From Microbotryum silenes-acaulis (taxonomy: Eukaryota > Basidiomycota > Microbotryomycetes > Microbotryales > Microbotryaceae): 64,000 bases of DNA. Shown here piece by piece: positions 23,295 through 35,088 of the stretch. The translations under genes and the position numbers were made by a program. The notes beneath the pieces are model-generated. The model had not been told where the DNA came from. It saw only the letters and a program-made list of their open reading frames with translations, and searched no databases. Position 1 is the first letter of the stretch, and each line of letters begins with the position of its first letter. Where the stretch lies: NCBI GenBank assembly GCA_003665825.1, contig QPFY01000002.1, positions 1,860,001 to 1,924,000 of the forward strand, written 5' to 3'.

Positions 23295-25478
23295 ATGGAG
23301 GCCGTCAGCCCACCCCTGTATTCGTCGACGGCAGCATCGGTCGCCGCCCCCGCGGTGCTGCTCAACGTCGCCCCTCTGCCGACCCACCACGACTTTCTCC
23401 TCGGCCATCTCGGGTACGGGCAAGCGTCACTGCAGGGCGAGGTCCAGGTCAAGTACACGAGCGAGCATGGTCATGGCCGAGCGCCACGGCCGTCCAAGTT
23501 GGAGGTGTGCTTCCGTGGCGTCGAGCGACGTCATGGCCTCGGAGAGATCGAGCTATGCGAGCAGCGCAAGACCCTATGGGGTTGGGGTGCACAGGGTTCC
23601 TCCTCAAGCATGGAACAGGGCGACGACGTCCCCTCGCCTTCGACCGTATTCAAATTCGACGTGACGCAGGACCTGCCCCACTGCATCCATCTCGCCCAGT
23701 CCTCGCTCGAGTACACGCTCACCGCGACGCTCCACTCGGACGATGCCAGTGTGGCTCCTCTTGTGCAATGCGTCCCCATTCATCTCGCACGAACCTCACC
23801 CCCGGGTCCTCTCTCAAGCGAACTCGTCTCGTCCGCTCCCGCTCCCGCTTCGGCCGATGGTTCGAGGCCAAGCTTGTCGCCGCAATCCGTCTCGCGCCAA
23901 GACCCGATCCATTTCACCGTGCACTTCTCGAGAACGATCTTTCGTAGATCAGAACCGATCCAACTCGTTGTCAAGATCCCTGTACCCGACTTTGACGCCG
24001 TCACGAAGGGCTTGCGGCTGCGGACGGTCAGCGCCGAGCTCGTTCGGCGCATTTCCTTGGTAGACGACTCCGATGATGACCCTCCTGCGGTGTCAGGCAA
24101 GCAGCGCGACCAGGCTGTGTCGACAGCGGTCAAGAACGACGACATCGACTCTTTGGAATTCATACAACATCCAAGCTCGAGCGATGCACTGTTGGACCCA
24201 TCGTATGAATCGACCATGGTCCTTGCTCGATCGGGCAAGTCGGCACGCTTTTCACCTACCAGGCCGATCGTCATTCGCTTGCTCTTGCACCCCTCGACGA
24301 CGCAGTTCTGCGAATCCATCACTCAAGTGTGTTCTCCCCGGTATCATGAATCGGACTCTCGCTACCGGTCAGGCCATGGTATTAGAGCGCTAATATATCG
24401 TGTCACTCGCTTCACGCAGTCCACGATCCTCCACCACATGAGCTTCTCCGTCATCGTCACCGTCGGGCTCCTCAACAACCGTAGTCAACGAGAGGTCACC
24501 GTATCGCGCGACGTACACATCGTACCTGACCCACCCATGACGTCGACGACTCTGTCCGAGAAGCAGCGCCAAGTCGAAGCAGAGGTCGAATCAGTTCCAC
24601 CAGGGTGGACCCCTGCCGAGGGCTCGATCCCATCCTACCACGAGTCCGCTGTCGGTGACGTGGCGGTCGGCACGAGTTCAGAATTTAGGGAGGGGCCTTC
24701 TCGTGTAGGCTCGACACACGTATTTCCGACAGATCTCATCGGCGAAGAAGAGTATGACGGCTACGAAGAACTCTCGGCTTCGCTCTCGACGCGCGCCCCG
24801 CCTCCGACCATCGATGCCGACGTCTCACCCCCTTCTCACGACGAAGAAGATTCAGACAGCATGCAATCGACGGAAGAAACTAGTTCGGGCTTTGATGCGA
24901 CGCCGCTGGCTCCTCCCGACGACTTCGCGGGCGAGTTTTTCCGACCTGTCGACCCAGCTTTACAGGCACTACGACGACCGCTCGACTCGGACGAGGAGGA
25001 GGAAGATCCAGCTTTGATGTACGCGAGTGCGACTTTGGAAGACGGTGTCTTTCTCGACTTGTCAGGGTCAGCCCCACCATCGAACGGGACCTCGACCCAT
25101 TCGTCCGCAGCGAACTCTCCCGTATTCCGCGCCGTGCAAGACGTCTCGGAGCAGATCAACGCGGCTACTTTGGACGACGCGAGTCCACCACCTTACGTAG
25201 GAGATACGTCTCCGAATCGATCGGACCTCCATGCCCGTCCTCCATCTTTCGGCACCGAGGTCGCAGTGGCTCGGGGACACAGTCGGTCGACTGGCATCGT
25301 CGAGGTCACTGACGGCGGTGGTGGTGGAGGGGTTCATCGCGACGCTCCTGGTGCTTCGGCCTCCCCTAGCTTGCGACCACCTCCACCTTCGTACATGAGT
25401 CATCAGGACGTCGTGCTACGACTGACGGAGCAAGGTGACTTAGTGCGCCTGGTCAGAGATGTGGAAGGGGTCATTTAG
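23295..25478 (+). CDS. Alpha-arrestin (ART-type ubiquitin ligase adaptor)
   Basis: Arrestin-related adaptor expected to recruit the HECT ligase Rsp5 to plasma-membrane cargo. Model: 23295-24326 and 24420-25478; 2091 nt, 696 aa. The N-terminal half has arrestin-N strands (SLQGEVQVKY, LEVCFRGVER) and an arrestin-C-like block (DPIHFTVHFSRTIFRRSEPI to MSFSVIVTVGLLNN). The C-terminal half is acidic and disordered with two PY motifs, PPPYVG and PPSYMS, which are Rsp5 WW-domain ligands in this family. The intron is 93 nt, phase 0 and free of stops, so unspliced mRNA would simply add 31 residues inside the arrestin-C domain; the spliced form fits the family better (ESITQ joined to STILHHMSF). Start is the first ATG before the arrestin domain. 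Confidence 0.85.
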   Translation: MEAVSPPLYSSTAASVAAPAVLLNVAPLPTHHDFLLGHLGYGQASLQGEVQVKYTSEHGHGRAPRPSKLEVCFRGVERRHGLGEIELCEQRKTLWGWGAQGSSSSMEQGDDVPSPSTVFKFDVTQDLPHCIHLAQSSLEYTLTATLHSDDASVAPLVQCVPIHLARTSPPGPLSSELVSSAPAPASADGSRPSLSPQSVSRQDPIHFTVHFSRTIFRRSEPIQLVVKIPVPDFDAVTKGLRLRTVSAELVRRISLVDDSDDDPPAVSGKQRDQAVSTAVKNDDIDSLEFIQHPSSSDALLDPSYESTMVLARSGKSARFSPTRPIVIRLLLHPSTTQFCESITQVCSPRYHESDSRYRSGHGIRALIYRVTRFTQSTILHHMSFSVIVTVGLLNNRSQREVTVSRDVHIVPDPPMTSTTLSEKQRQVEAEVESVPPGWTPAEGSIPSYHESAVGDVAVGTSSEFREGPSRVGSTHVFPTDLIGEEEYDGYEELSASLSTRAPPPTIDADVSPPSHDEEDSDSMQSTEETSSGFDATPLAPPDDFAGEFFRPVDPALQALRRPLDSDEEEEDPALMYASATLEDGVFLDLSGSAPPSNGTSTHSSAANSPVFRAVQDVSEQINAATLDDASPPPYVGDTSPNRSDLHARPPSFGTEVAVARGHSRSTGIVEVTDGGGGGGVHRDAPGASASPSLRPPPPSYMSHQDVVLRLTEQGDLVRLVRDVEGVI

Positions 25479-25758
25479 TTGACTCGAGCTGGGGTGTACT
25501 GAAGAGTCGTAATAGTGTTTGTGCATTCTGCCGAAAGAGATTGTGCAATTGTGAGCTATGACTGTCCTTGCACTATGAGTCATCTGTGACTCGGATTTCG
25601 GGCCGGGAGCAGGGACCGAGGCTGACTATATGCACATATTCGAGTCCAACTCGTGCTCGCTCGCGCTGCATGACGCGCTTCGACAGTGCGCTGCTCGGCT
25701 TGGCTTTCTTAGCAAGTGCTCTCGATCGCTGCTCTGTCGGAATAACTGGATTCTGCCG

Positions 25759-26815
25759 ATGGCGTCCAACGAGTATTACGATGTCCAGGATTTCCTGGCT
25801 GATGCCCAGGTCAGCACTCCCTCTTGAAGTCCTCGTAGCGTGTCGTCATGCGCGGCCGATCTTCTTACGCCTACCCTTACTCTTTTGCTGCTCCACCAGA
25901 AAGTATCATGTCGATTCGAATCCAACGTGTCCAACCTTGGCTATCTGGAAGGCTCCACCGACCAGGATGTAAGCCATGGTTCCATTCCTCTGTGGTGTCG
26001 ACGATGCCGCTCGCTGACGTGAGGAGCCGGGGCTTCACTGTAGATCAAAGCCGGGACAACTCTCGAGCTCCCATTGTGGTTAGCCTTACCTATCGAGTGG
26101 GTTTCTCTCGGATATGGAGCGGTCAGCTGATTCTGGATCCCGAGCTAACGTTGCGATGCCATTGGCTCGAACTCGTCTTCGCGCAGGGGCTTCGCCTCGA
26201 TCCTGCTTCCCTCGGCGTACGGCACAAGGACACGCAATGCTCTGGCCGCTTCCGCCAACTCGGTCAACCTAAAGAATTTGGGAGGTGGAGGTGGCTCCTT
26301 TTATGCTGTCGGTCACAAGATTGGTTCCATGTGCGTACCGGGTACAGTGCCGTCACGGGTTCGGCTGGCGTGTCACGTCGCGTCGCGCTGCGGTGCGACG
26401 CGTCGTTTGGTATCACGTCACGTGACCATAGCTCGCGAGCCTGTGAACCTGATCTCGGCGTTTGCTTCAACGTCTCCGTTCGGCATTAAACAGAATCGAA
26501 GGGGATGCGATCCAAAAAGCACTCGATGACTCGTTCAGAACTCGCGTTAAGGAAGTGATGGATCAGAGCCAACACACTTCGGCCGACTCGGGAGGTGAAG
26601 GCGCAGCGTACGAATTTTGTCAAGGGCTCGATGGATGGGAGCGCCAATGTGGGTCGCACCATCGTCTTTAAAAGTTTGATCATCAGTCAGCTAATCGTTG
26701 GACGATACGCTTCCTGCGCACAGTGTTCCTTTTGGGAGAACAATCCGCTAAGGAGATGCGGGCTTGGTTCGAGGTCAAGGGCATGAAGGGCTCAAGTGGG
26801 ACTTCGGGCAGGTAG
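25759..26815 (+). CDS. PSF3: GINS complex subunit Psf3
   Basis: Subunit of the GINS tetramer of the CMG replicative helicase, nuclear. Model: 25759-25809, 25900-25968, 26044-26096, 26187-26330, 26494-26648, 26724-26815; six exons, 564 nt, 187 aa. Visible: N-terminal EYYDVQDFLADAQ, then KVSCRFESNVSNLGYLEGST (the conserved beta-rich GxLxG region), LELPLWLALPI, and the helical A domain (RTRNALAASANSVNLKNLGG, DSFRTRVKEVMDQ, EQSAKEMRAWFE). Length is typical for the family. Start is the ATG directly before the conserved EYY motif; an upstream in-frame ATG at 25630 would add a non-conserved leader. Intron 4 contains a perfect TCACGTGA. Confidence 0.93.
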
Positions 26816-27085
26816 ACGGTGAGACTCGAGGGTATGTCCGAGGTCGTAAAGCGATGGTGTTGTACAGTGTTGGCTTTTGCATTGCATTATATTCGTTGCG
26901 TGGCATCCCTCGTTCTTTGCACTGTGATGTACACGGGTTCCCTGGCGGACTCGGCTCAACAGGAAGCCTGCCTCGCCGTTATCCTGTTGATGGTGATTGC
27001 GTGGCTCTTGGGCCAAGCTGGTGCGGGGCAATCGCCCTCTCTTGTCATCAGGGTCGTCATTATCGTCTTCCTCTCAATCCTCGTC

Positions 27086-27565
27086 TCACTCGGCTTTGAC
27101 TTTGGACCCGTCCTGCAGCGTCTTTACCCGTTCCTCGTTCTCTCGTTCCAACTTCATCTTGTCCTCGACGTCCCTGATCTGAACCAGGAACCTTAGTGAG
27201 CCCAGCCAAACCCGGAATTATCATTGATCGATAACAAGGTACCATGACGTCAGCTCGGCGAGTCCCCACTCTCGCACATGACCCTCGTCATCGATAGGCT
27301 TTCATCGGCCAACTGACCATCGAATACTAGCGTACAGCCCCAAACTGAGCACCAACAAAGCAACAACATGGATATTCCCTCCCGTCAGAACGACCATCCC
27401 AAAGAGGGTGACGAAGAGCGCGTAGAACGAATACGACATGGCCTGCACGAGGCCTGAGTTGGTGCCCGGCTCGAAGATGGAGGCGATCACGTCTTGTAGC
27501 ATCGAGCGGGGCTCGTTCGGGGTGGGATGTGTAGTGGTAGAGGGTGGCGTTTTCATTGATGACAT
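27086..27565 (-). CDS. PKR1: V-type ATPase assembly factor, Pkr1 family
   Basis: Small ER membrane protein; the yeast homologue assists V-ATPase Vo assembly. Model: complement of 27086-27191 and 27318-27565; 354 nt, 117 aa. Visible: conserved SIFEPGTNSGLVQAMSYSF, then two membrane spans (LFVTLFGMVVLTGG and HVVALLVLSLGLYASIRW), then a charged tail (VEDKMKLERENEERVKTL). The ATG at 27565 is chosen since family members have short N termini; an in-frame upstream start at 27637 is possible. The opposite strand is also open and hydrophobic here, which is a shadow. It converges with PSF3, leaving 270 bp between stops. Confidence 0.88.
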
Positions 27566-27990
27566 GATTGTAGCATATAATGGGCGGGCAGAGGGGTACG
27601 ATGATGATGAGCGGGGGAAAGGAGCTAGATTAAGCACCGTTTGCGAAGCGGGGTTCGTGCAGCTGATCGGTGTGGGGTGAGATGTTCAGGTTATTCAATC
27701 AGTTCTGGGTCCAGCGCCATGATTACAGTAGGGCGGACGATGTGAATTTACTGCGCGCCTATAGTACCTAATCAAATCATCTATCGGGTGTGAAGTACAT
27801 ATTCCGGATATCTTCACCTACTCAAGCATTATCCTCACGTGCTCCAGCAGGCGCCGGTCCCGATTTGGGAGTCATGAGAGTCGAGATCGTGGAAGGGTTT
27901 TCCGAGGGCTAAGTCAAGTTGGGGCAGGACGGAATAGCGAAGCTAGATTGTTTGTGGGAGGCAAAGTGTGAGCCACAATATACGGACAAC
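27566..27990. other. Promoter region of PKR1 / 3' flank of HEI10-like gene
   Basis: 425 bp between two minus-strand genes. No gene recognised. Confidence 0.5.
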
Positions 27991-29786
27991 TCACCAGGTG
28001 AAGAATCCAATGCACTGACCACCCTTGAGTTTCTGGCCTGGCTGACCTCCTCCGCCAGTTCCACCGCGAGGCGAGGGCAACGGTTGTCCAAGGAACTGAG
28101 GCAAATTCTCTTCCCCTGCTCGACTTTTAATGCCAGCCATCTTGTGCTGTCCTGCTTCTCTTGCTGAGTTTGGGCCCTGGAACGCCTGAGCAAAGTGATC
28201 CTGCCTCCCTCCACCGTCAGACCCCGTCGAGCCGGAGCCCGTGCTGTGATTCGTCCCCCGCCTTAGACCTTTCATCGCAGCTCCGTGGAGTTGTTGAGGA
28301 GCGTGCCTAGAGTTGTGGATCTGAGTATGATCCCCTTGGAAAGTGTTACGCGGGCGTTGGACCGAGTCGCCGGGATTGTAAGCAAAAGGCACACCCCCTG
28401 CGCCAGCATCCCCACCTCCCAACTTCTGCGCATTTCTAGCGTACTGATTACGCTGAGCACTCGCGGACCAGCCGCGATCCGGTTGGGAGATGATACTTGA
28501 GCTGCTGTGGGAGCGAGCTGGCGTTGCCGTGCCCGCGTCTTGAATCGCGGCGAAGGGTTGACGAGCCCCTGACGTGTTGCCCGCGATCGCCGCTGCGGCA
28601 GCTTCGAACGTGTTTGAAGGATGTCGTTCACTCGACGGCAGAAGGTTGCGTTGCTTCTCTTTGTCGTATTGAGCCTGAAAGGGTAGAGTGTGATATGATA
28701 TAATATTAATCCTTCAACCCTTCTCGGTGGCGTGGCGCTGGCTATTCGCACCTTGAGCTTATTGTAGGCTTTGGCATTGGCTTTATGGGTCTCGTGCAAG
28801 TCTCGGATGCGACGACGTTCCAACTCGAGGTCCCTTTCGGTCTCTACTCGATGGAGAGATAGCAGTATAAGCATCACTCATTAAATACAGCACTGCTTGC
28901 TTCGGCTCAAGACATTACATACCGGCGACTTTCTCCTTCAGAAGTGTGATCTCAGAGTTGGCATCACGCATGATGGATGACATCTGATTCTCAAGCACTG
29001 CGATTCTCTTTCAACAACAGTCGCAGAATCTAGGTCAGTTGATGATGTCCTGCATCGACGAGTCGGTGACCGAGAGTTGGAGCGTTTCGGCGATCTCACC
29101 TCCTGAGTGTTGCGGGTGACGAGCGCCTGGAAGGCCGCCTCTTGCTGCGTCTGATAGGTGTGAAAGTTGAGTGCACGAGAAGCGACGTCGAGGATGATGC
29201 TGGGGTGGAGACCCGAGAGGACGGAGGTCTTGTAGCTGTCAGGTGGGTTGAGGGTTGTTTGTACGACGTCGTCGGCATCGGGCAGCGCCGTGTCGCACGC
29301 CGGGCAGATCTGGGGCACCGAAAAAAGCGAGTTGGCGCATTCGACGCAAAAGATGTGGGAGCTGAAAGAATCATATCGCGTGAGTACAGTCTTTCGAGCT
29401 AAAGATATGGACGGCGCCTACCAAGTTGTGACGACGGCGCTTTGGTGAAGGGTCGACGCGTGAATGATGTCACGGCCGTGGCGCGATCAGACGAGAGGGC
29501 GGCGAGGATCGCGGTTGTGGGAGTGATGAGCGAGCGAGTCATCAACACTCGCGTCTTTACCCTAGACCAATACCACCAGCGATTCATCGTACTCACGTTC
29601 CCTGCACGAGTAAATCAGAGGGAGATTGGTATCGAGCTCGATCAATAAGCAGGCATCGAAGTGGAGGCGACGACTTTCGCTCCCGAGTCATGCCCGAGCG
29701 CAGCCAGCGTGCAGTGAGGGCCAGGGACGAACCTCAAGTTGCAGTGACTTGCGACACTTGAGACTGTTGCACTTGATGTCGTCCAT
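27991..29786 (-). CDS. HEI10-type RING E3 ligase (meiotic crossover)
   Basis: Zip3/HEI10-family RING protein, known to mark crossover sites on meiotic chromosomes. Model: complement of 27991-28674, 28752-28843, 28923-29007, 29100-29361, 29422-29439, 29597-29601, 29733-29786; seven exons, 1200 nt, 399 aa. Two are micro-exons, 5 nt (29597-29601) and 18 nt (29422-29439); no alternative path keeps the RING in frame because the first exon has only one usable donor before a stop. Visible: atypical RING with CNSLKC, TCSHIFCVEC, CPAC; then the family signature YKTSVLSGLHPSIILDVASR and HTYQTQQEAAFQ; a coiled coil (MRDANSEITLLKEKV, RDLELERRRIRDLHETH); and a Ser/Gly-rich tail ending in GGQCIGFFTW. Only function by homology; the organism could use it in mitotic cells too. 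Confidence 0.87.
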
Positions 29787-30900
29787 GGTCGAGGACTGAT
29801 AGAAAGAGCTCAGCCGCAGGAATATGTGGGGGGACGTCGGCGTGAAGTAAACATGCGTAGCACCCCAACTTGCTGCGAAGGTGGTCCGCAGTGTGGGGCG
29901 CCTCTCCAGGAACTGCGGTGACACGGACCAATTCTGACATCGAGTCGGTGCCCGTCGCGTTCTGACTCGTGCAGGGCTCGAATGTTCGGCCCACCATAAT
30001 CCACTGCCGAATGCACCCAGCGTAGTCACTGTCTACCTACCTTTGACTCCAAGTCCAGCCAAGGAGCACTACGAGGGATTGATGACCCGCACTTAAAATG
30101 ATGGCCCTTCGTCAGGTCCAGGCACAGATATTTCTAGATGTTGAAGCACCTTGGCACTCTCTCGTGTTCTCTTTGTATTGTGGTGTCGGTGTTTTTGGCC
30201 AAAGCGGCCAGCTAATTTAGCTTGTCAATTTCGTCTCGACTACCCCACGGAGTTCCGCAGGCTTTGTCACAACGGCGTGTCGCGACCGAGAGCAAGAGTC
30301 CCTCGCCGGACTCCCGCGCCTCTGGTTCCCATGTGCACCTCCACATGGCGTTGAGTTCACGCACAGCACAGGTCACGTATTAGTCAGAAACCTATAGAAG
30401 AGGAAGGTAAGGTGTCATTCATTTGAGCATACCACAAGAACACCTTCCTTACAGTCCCATATCGTGGTTAATTTGAAGAAGGATGTAAGCTCGAATTGTG
30501 ATCGCGGTCAGGCACGCTTGGCCGCTCGCAGGGGCAAGGGCAGCTCATACTCGGAGTCTCACTCAGCAGTACACACGCACGAGACACGACTCATCGGACG
30601 CATTGGTGCCTCTCCCTAGGTCTGTATCTGATTGATCTAGGTAGGTACATTTTTAGCCCCAACAATTCATAGCGGCGCGAGTGATGGGAGTCGGACATTA
30701 AAACCGCTGCCGGTCGGGTCGTGCGGAGCGCGGATTGCCTCGATAAAAGAGTCGGCATCGTGTTCCATACCTCAAGTGCCTGCTGCTTCGGATCCGCTCG
30801 CTTGCCGACTTGCCGACCCCGTCCCACTCGCTACTGTGCAGTCACTCTCTGGCGAACGCAGGGCCTCGTGCTTTGGGCCTTCGTGCACGAGTTGAGGATC
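29787..30900. other. Intergenic between divergent genes
   Basis: 1.1 kb between the HEI10-like gene (-) and the zinc-cluster gene (+). No gene or RNA recognised in it. Confidence 0.5.
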
Positions 30901-33900
30901 ATGCGCTCTCCCCCTGCCCAGAGCATGCCGAAGTCGATGGTCGCCTCGACGTCCACAGTCTCGGCTCCGGATTCAAGCTCGAGCTCGACGTCGCGTCCTT
31001 CCCACGGCAACGATATCTCGTGGTCTGACGCCGAACGACCGTCGCTCCCACGGCTGAAGAGGAGTGTTAGCTTCAATCGAGACCTGGATCCGACCCTGTT
31101 CACGTCGAATGACGATTCCCCTCTTGCATCGACGTCTCTGTCGTCCTCGACCGGTACTTCGCGACGACCGTCTGCCAAGCGCCAGCGCAACCGGCAGCAA
31201 TTGTCGTGCGTTGCTTGCCACCTCAGGAAGCAGGCCTGCGACAAGGTCGTACCGTGTTCAAGGTGTATCAAGGTGCGTTGTTTACTCTCTGCTTTCATTC
31301 TGCTTGGGCCGAGCAGTTGGTGCCGTCAATCACGATGCTGCAGCGAGCTTGCGGGGTCGCTGTGGCTCGACCGGAAACTCGGCGTGGCCGGATTTGGGCG
31401 GGGGGTTTCTTGATTGCCCCAGGCCATCGCCGAGCCTGCATACCCCGGCACCTCCCGAAACGCGGTCGGTCGATCCCTCGACGTTGAGCACCTCGTCAAT
31501 GCTGCCCTCCCCGTCCGGTATGCATGCGGCCGCAGGAGGTTTTTCGAGTTTTCGGCTCGGACCTCGTTGATCCGAGACGGGGTCTCGCTCGAAAAAGTGG
31601 GCAAGCCCACGGTCTCACAAGAGGCCCTGGCCGCATATTGGTGTGCCCGACCACGTCAGAGCGATCCTTCGTTCGCCGTTGGGCTAAGCGACGTTCGACT
31701 ACCTTGGAGCTTCCTTCGAGATACGCCATCTTCATCGACGCGCCCACTGACGCGCTCTCCCTTCCTTGTGTTGCAGAGGGGTGTCGCACACGAATGCCGA
31801 ATCGAAGGCAGGCGCAACCCTCCGCTGCGCAGTCCCGGGGACCACAGTGACAGATCCACGCCACGCTTGTCACCGGCGGCAAGGTACGTGACCATACTCA
31901 TGCACTGAAAGTTTTCTATGTGAAGCTGTTTGCGAGGCATCTTCCTTGCAACCGGGCGACATAGGGGTTATCTCGGCCGCGCTTGGCCCAAGCCGCAGTC
32001 CACAGCTTAGCCCGACTCGGTGCGATGACTGACGACCACTTTTATTTCATTCTCCTCAATCTAGCCCGCGCCGAGCATCCCCTCCGCATCCAGCGTAAGG
32101 CTGGCTCTTTTTCTTCTCAATTGAGTCGCTTACTACCCTTGACTCGATCCCCCTTTCTGGTCACAGTGCAACCGTCGCCAGCGGCGCGCGCGCTGAAGGC
32201 CCGGAGGTAGCGCGGCTGCCCCTGTCGCTTTCCTCGTCAAATTTAGTGGTTGCAGGGGTGCCCGGGGCATCCCATACTGCGGCGTATGAAGCTGCAAGAG
32301 CACTAGGACAACTGGGTCGCACTGGTATGGCCAACGACTCTCATGATCTGGCGCGGCTGGCTTCCTACGCCTATCAGCCGTTTCGCAGCCCAAGCAGCAT
32401 ACCTCTACTCATCCAACGCAACTCGAGCGATACCCTCCCGCCTCTCCGACAGTCTCAAACACCACAAAGACCTACAAGACTTCAGCACTCGACAGAGCCC
32501 CACGTAACTGACCTGGTGGCAGCTTTACCGTCTCGGCAGCTCGCCGATTTTCTTTTGGACTGGTTCTTCTCGCCCACGATCTACCGACTCGTCGGACAAT
32601 TTTGTATCACTCTTAAGGACAGTTTCATGCACGATTGTCGAGCCGTACTCAACTGGAGAGACACTATCACTGCTACCTCGACCGTCGGCGGCTCGTCTCC
32701 GCCTCCGACCACCCTTTCGTTCATCTCGCTGCTCAACATCGTCCTGGCAACAGGGCTGCAGTACCTGGCCGACAAAGACACGATCTACGTAAGTCGCTTT
32801 ACGGCCGATTATCGCGTCCTAGAATCGTCCTTGCGTTTGCATTCGAAGATGGCGAGCGACCTCAGCGAGGCCGAGGAGCCACCCGATTTGAACCGCGTCG
32901 AGGCGATCATGCTACAAGCCCTCTACTTCCAGAATTGCAGTGAGTCACGGATGCCGATCGATGGAATCGACAGACGGGGTTTTCCATCCGTCCGTGTGAC
33001 TGGATCTGACGGCCGTTGCTTTCACCAGGCCGGCCCAATATCGCGCACAATCTCGCCTCGCTCGGGGTTCGCACGGCTCAAGCTTTGGTGAGCTTTGCCT
33101 AGATTCTGGTCAGCATTTGTTGTCATGAGAAGGCGTTCTCACCAGCGTTTCCAACTTCAGGGGATGCACCGTGAGCCCTCCCGGAGTCAGAGCTTGCTGC
33201 CATACGAGGCCGAGTTGCGCAGACGGTGTGAGCTTCTTGAAGGGTTGTGGCGGACGCATTCAGAAACTGACGCAGCTCGAAGTTTTGGCCTCTCGTACTT
33301 GCTTCTAGTGTGGTGGAGCATATACTGTCATGATCGACGCAACAGCATCGCGCTAGGACGACCGTATAGTAAGGCGCAAGGCGCTATCACTGGCCGGTTC
33401 CTGCTTCTCACGACTTACGCCGTGAGACTCTCTTTCTCCGCAGTCATTCACGATCGACACTGCGACGTCAATATTACGGCGAACGCCGATCTCGATGGAC
33501 TGAGTCCATTGGATCCAGCTCCAATCCGATCACGACCTCTGACGGAGTACACAAAAGCCTCGGTTGAAATTTTTGCCATCGAACTCGGTCGGCTCGGCGG
33601 AGGCGTTACGGACTATATGCAGTCGTCTCGGCCCCACACTTATACCGACATTCTCGCTCTCGACGACATGTTCGTTGCCTTCGAATCGAACCTGCCCCCT
33701 CACTTTGACATGAGCCAGCACGCAACCCCTGTCAAACAAGAAGGGGCTTTCCTCAACTTCAGTATCCTCACATATCGCATTCAGATGCATCGTCGGTATC
33801 TGCTCAGGAGGGTCCCCGAATTGCCGGCATCGGATCCGACAGCTCAGTCCCGTCGTCTGGCTGTCCAGCGTGAGTCACGCAGCTTGACAGCTCGATTAAC

Positions 33901-34622
33901 TCGTCGTTGCATTTATCGACGAGCCAAACTGATCCGAAAACTCTTTGTGGATATTTAAAGTATCTCAACGACTGATTGAGACACTTGTAGGGTCTCTTAG
34001 CAAGCTTACTCGCGAGCAAATGCGCTACTTCACCGTGCCTTTCCATGTGTTTGAAGGCGCGGCGACGCTCGCGATCGCAACCTTGCAAACGCCATCAGAT
34101 CAAGCCTTCGTTGAATTGAACGATCGCTGGATCGTTGATGCTCGCGATGCACTGGTTCAAATGGGCGACGACAACGTGACCGCTTCCGAGGCCGCACTCT
34201 GCCTTGACGCGCTGCGCCATAAAATTTCAACGATCGTTCCGCCGCGCACTCGACTCGCGCCAGTTCATCCTCCACGAGATACAATTGGTGCAACGATCAC
34301 CAAGCACTCGGGTTTCACCTCAACCTACTCGAATGGTCGGCACGCCTCGGTTTCTTCAACCTCGTCGACGAATTCTAGGCTCGGCGGTGGACTCGGCTCG
34401 CATCCACCAGTCCACTCTGATCAAGTGATGTCGATTCAACCCCACGCCGCAACGGGTGCGGATGTCGAGTACGACGAATGGTGGTTGAGGCCTGAGGGAG
34501 GGGAACTGATGTGGCCTCTCGGTCAAGGCGCGCTCGAATTTAACCACAGAGACTATTGGACGCACTTGTTGGAACGTCTTAACATACTCATGCCCCCGAC
34601 GCCATCAGTACTTTCATCGTGA
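30901..34622 (+). CDS. Zn2Cys6 fungal transcription factor
   Basis: Nuclear DNA-binding regulator; targets unknown. Model: 30901-31272, 31777-31883, 32065-32094, 32167-32939, 33029-33087, 33161-33227, 33309-33368, 33444-33869, 33991-34622; nine exons, 2526 nt, 841 aa. The zinc cluster is split by the first intron: CVACHLRKQACDKVVPCSRC in exon 1 and RGVAHECR in exon 2, giving the canonical C-X2-C-X6-C-X5-C-X2-C-X8-C spacing only when joined. Downstream is the fungal transcription factor middle domain (ADFLLDWFFSPTIYRLVG, NIAHNLASLGVRTAQALG, LWWSIYCHDRRNSIALGRP). The first intron is 504 nt, far longer than its neighbours. The small third exon (30 nt) is the least certain part of the model. The serine-rich N terminus has a basic patch (SAKRQRNRQQ) just before the cluster. 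Confidence 0.85.
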
Positions 34623-35088
34623 TGTCTGTTCGCGCCCACTTGATAATCCAGAATCTCCCCATCAGCGTCCTAAGCATACCCACCCGATCGGCTCTTACAT
34701 TCATGGACGCAAAGCTGAGTTCCGTAAACCCCCCTACCCCCCCCCCCCCCCCCCCCCCCCCTATATATGCATAAAATATCCTTCAATAGTGTTGCCATTA
34801 CCGCCTCGGCTCAGCCGGGGTCTACAGAGTGGACTGCAGTCCTGCGTTCACGATTTGAAATCCAATTCGTGGCGGATGTTGCTCCCATACGATCTGCTCG
34901 CGCTCGAAACGACCGCGGATCAATACCTCATTCAGGACTTGTTGCACACATGAGTAGTGAAATGGACAAACGGAATTTGCAGCGGGTTGTTTACGACAAA
35001 GACAGGGAAGCGAGGTCTAGCACGAATGAAGAAGAAACTAGTACAAAGTACAAAGGAGTTGGCGTGAGGAGATGACGGGCGTCTTCTA
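34623..35088. other. Intergenic with C25 homopolymer
   Basis: Between convergent genes. A run of 25 C residues lies at 34737-34761, preceded by another short C run and followed by TATATATG. No gene recognised. Confidence 0.6.
34737..34761. repeat. Mononucleotide C25 tract
   Basis: Uninterrupted poly-C directly visible, about 115 bp after the transcription-factor stop codon. Exact length is prone to sequencing error. Confidence 0.85.

Noticed and set aside
26819..27196. Hydrophobic plus-strand open frame between PSF3 and PKR1
   Set aside because: Its membrane-like part is antisense to the PKR1 last exon and the PSF3/PKR1 3' region; PKR1 on the other strand has family-level similarity and good splice phase.
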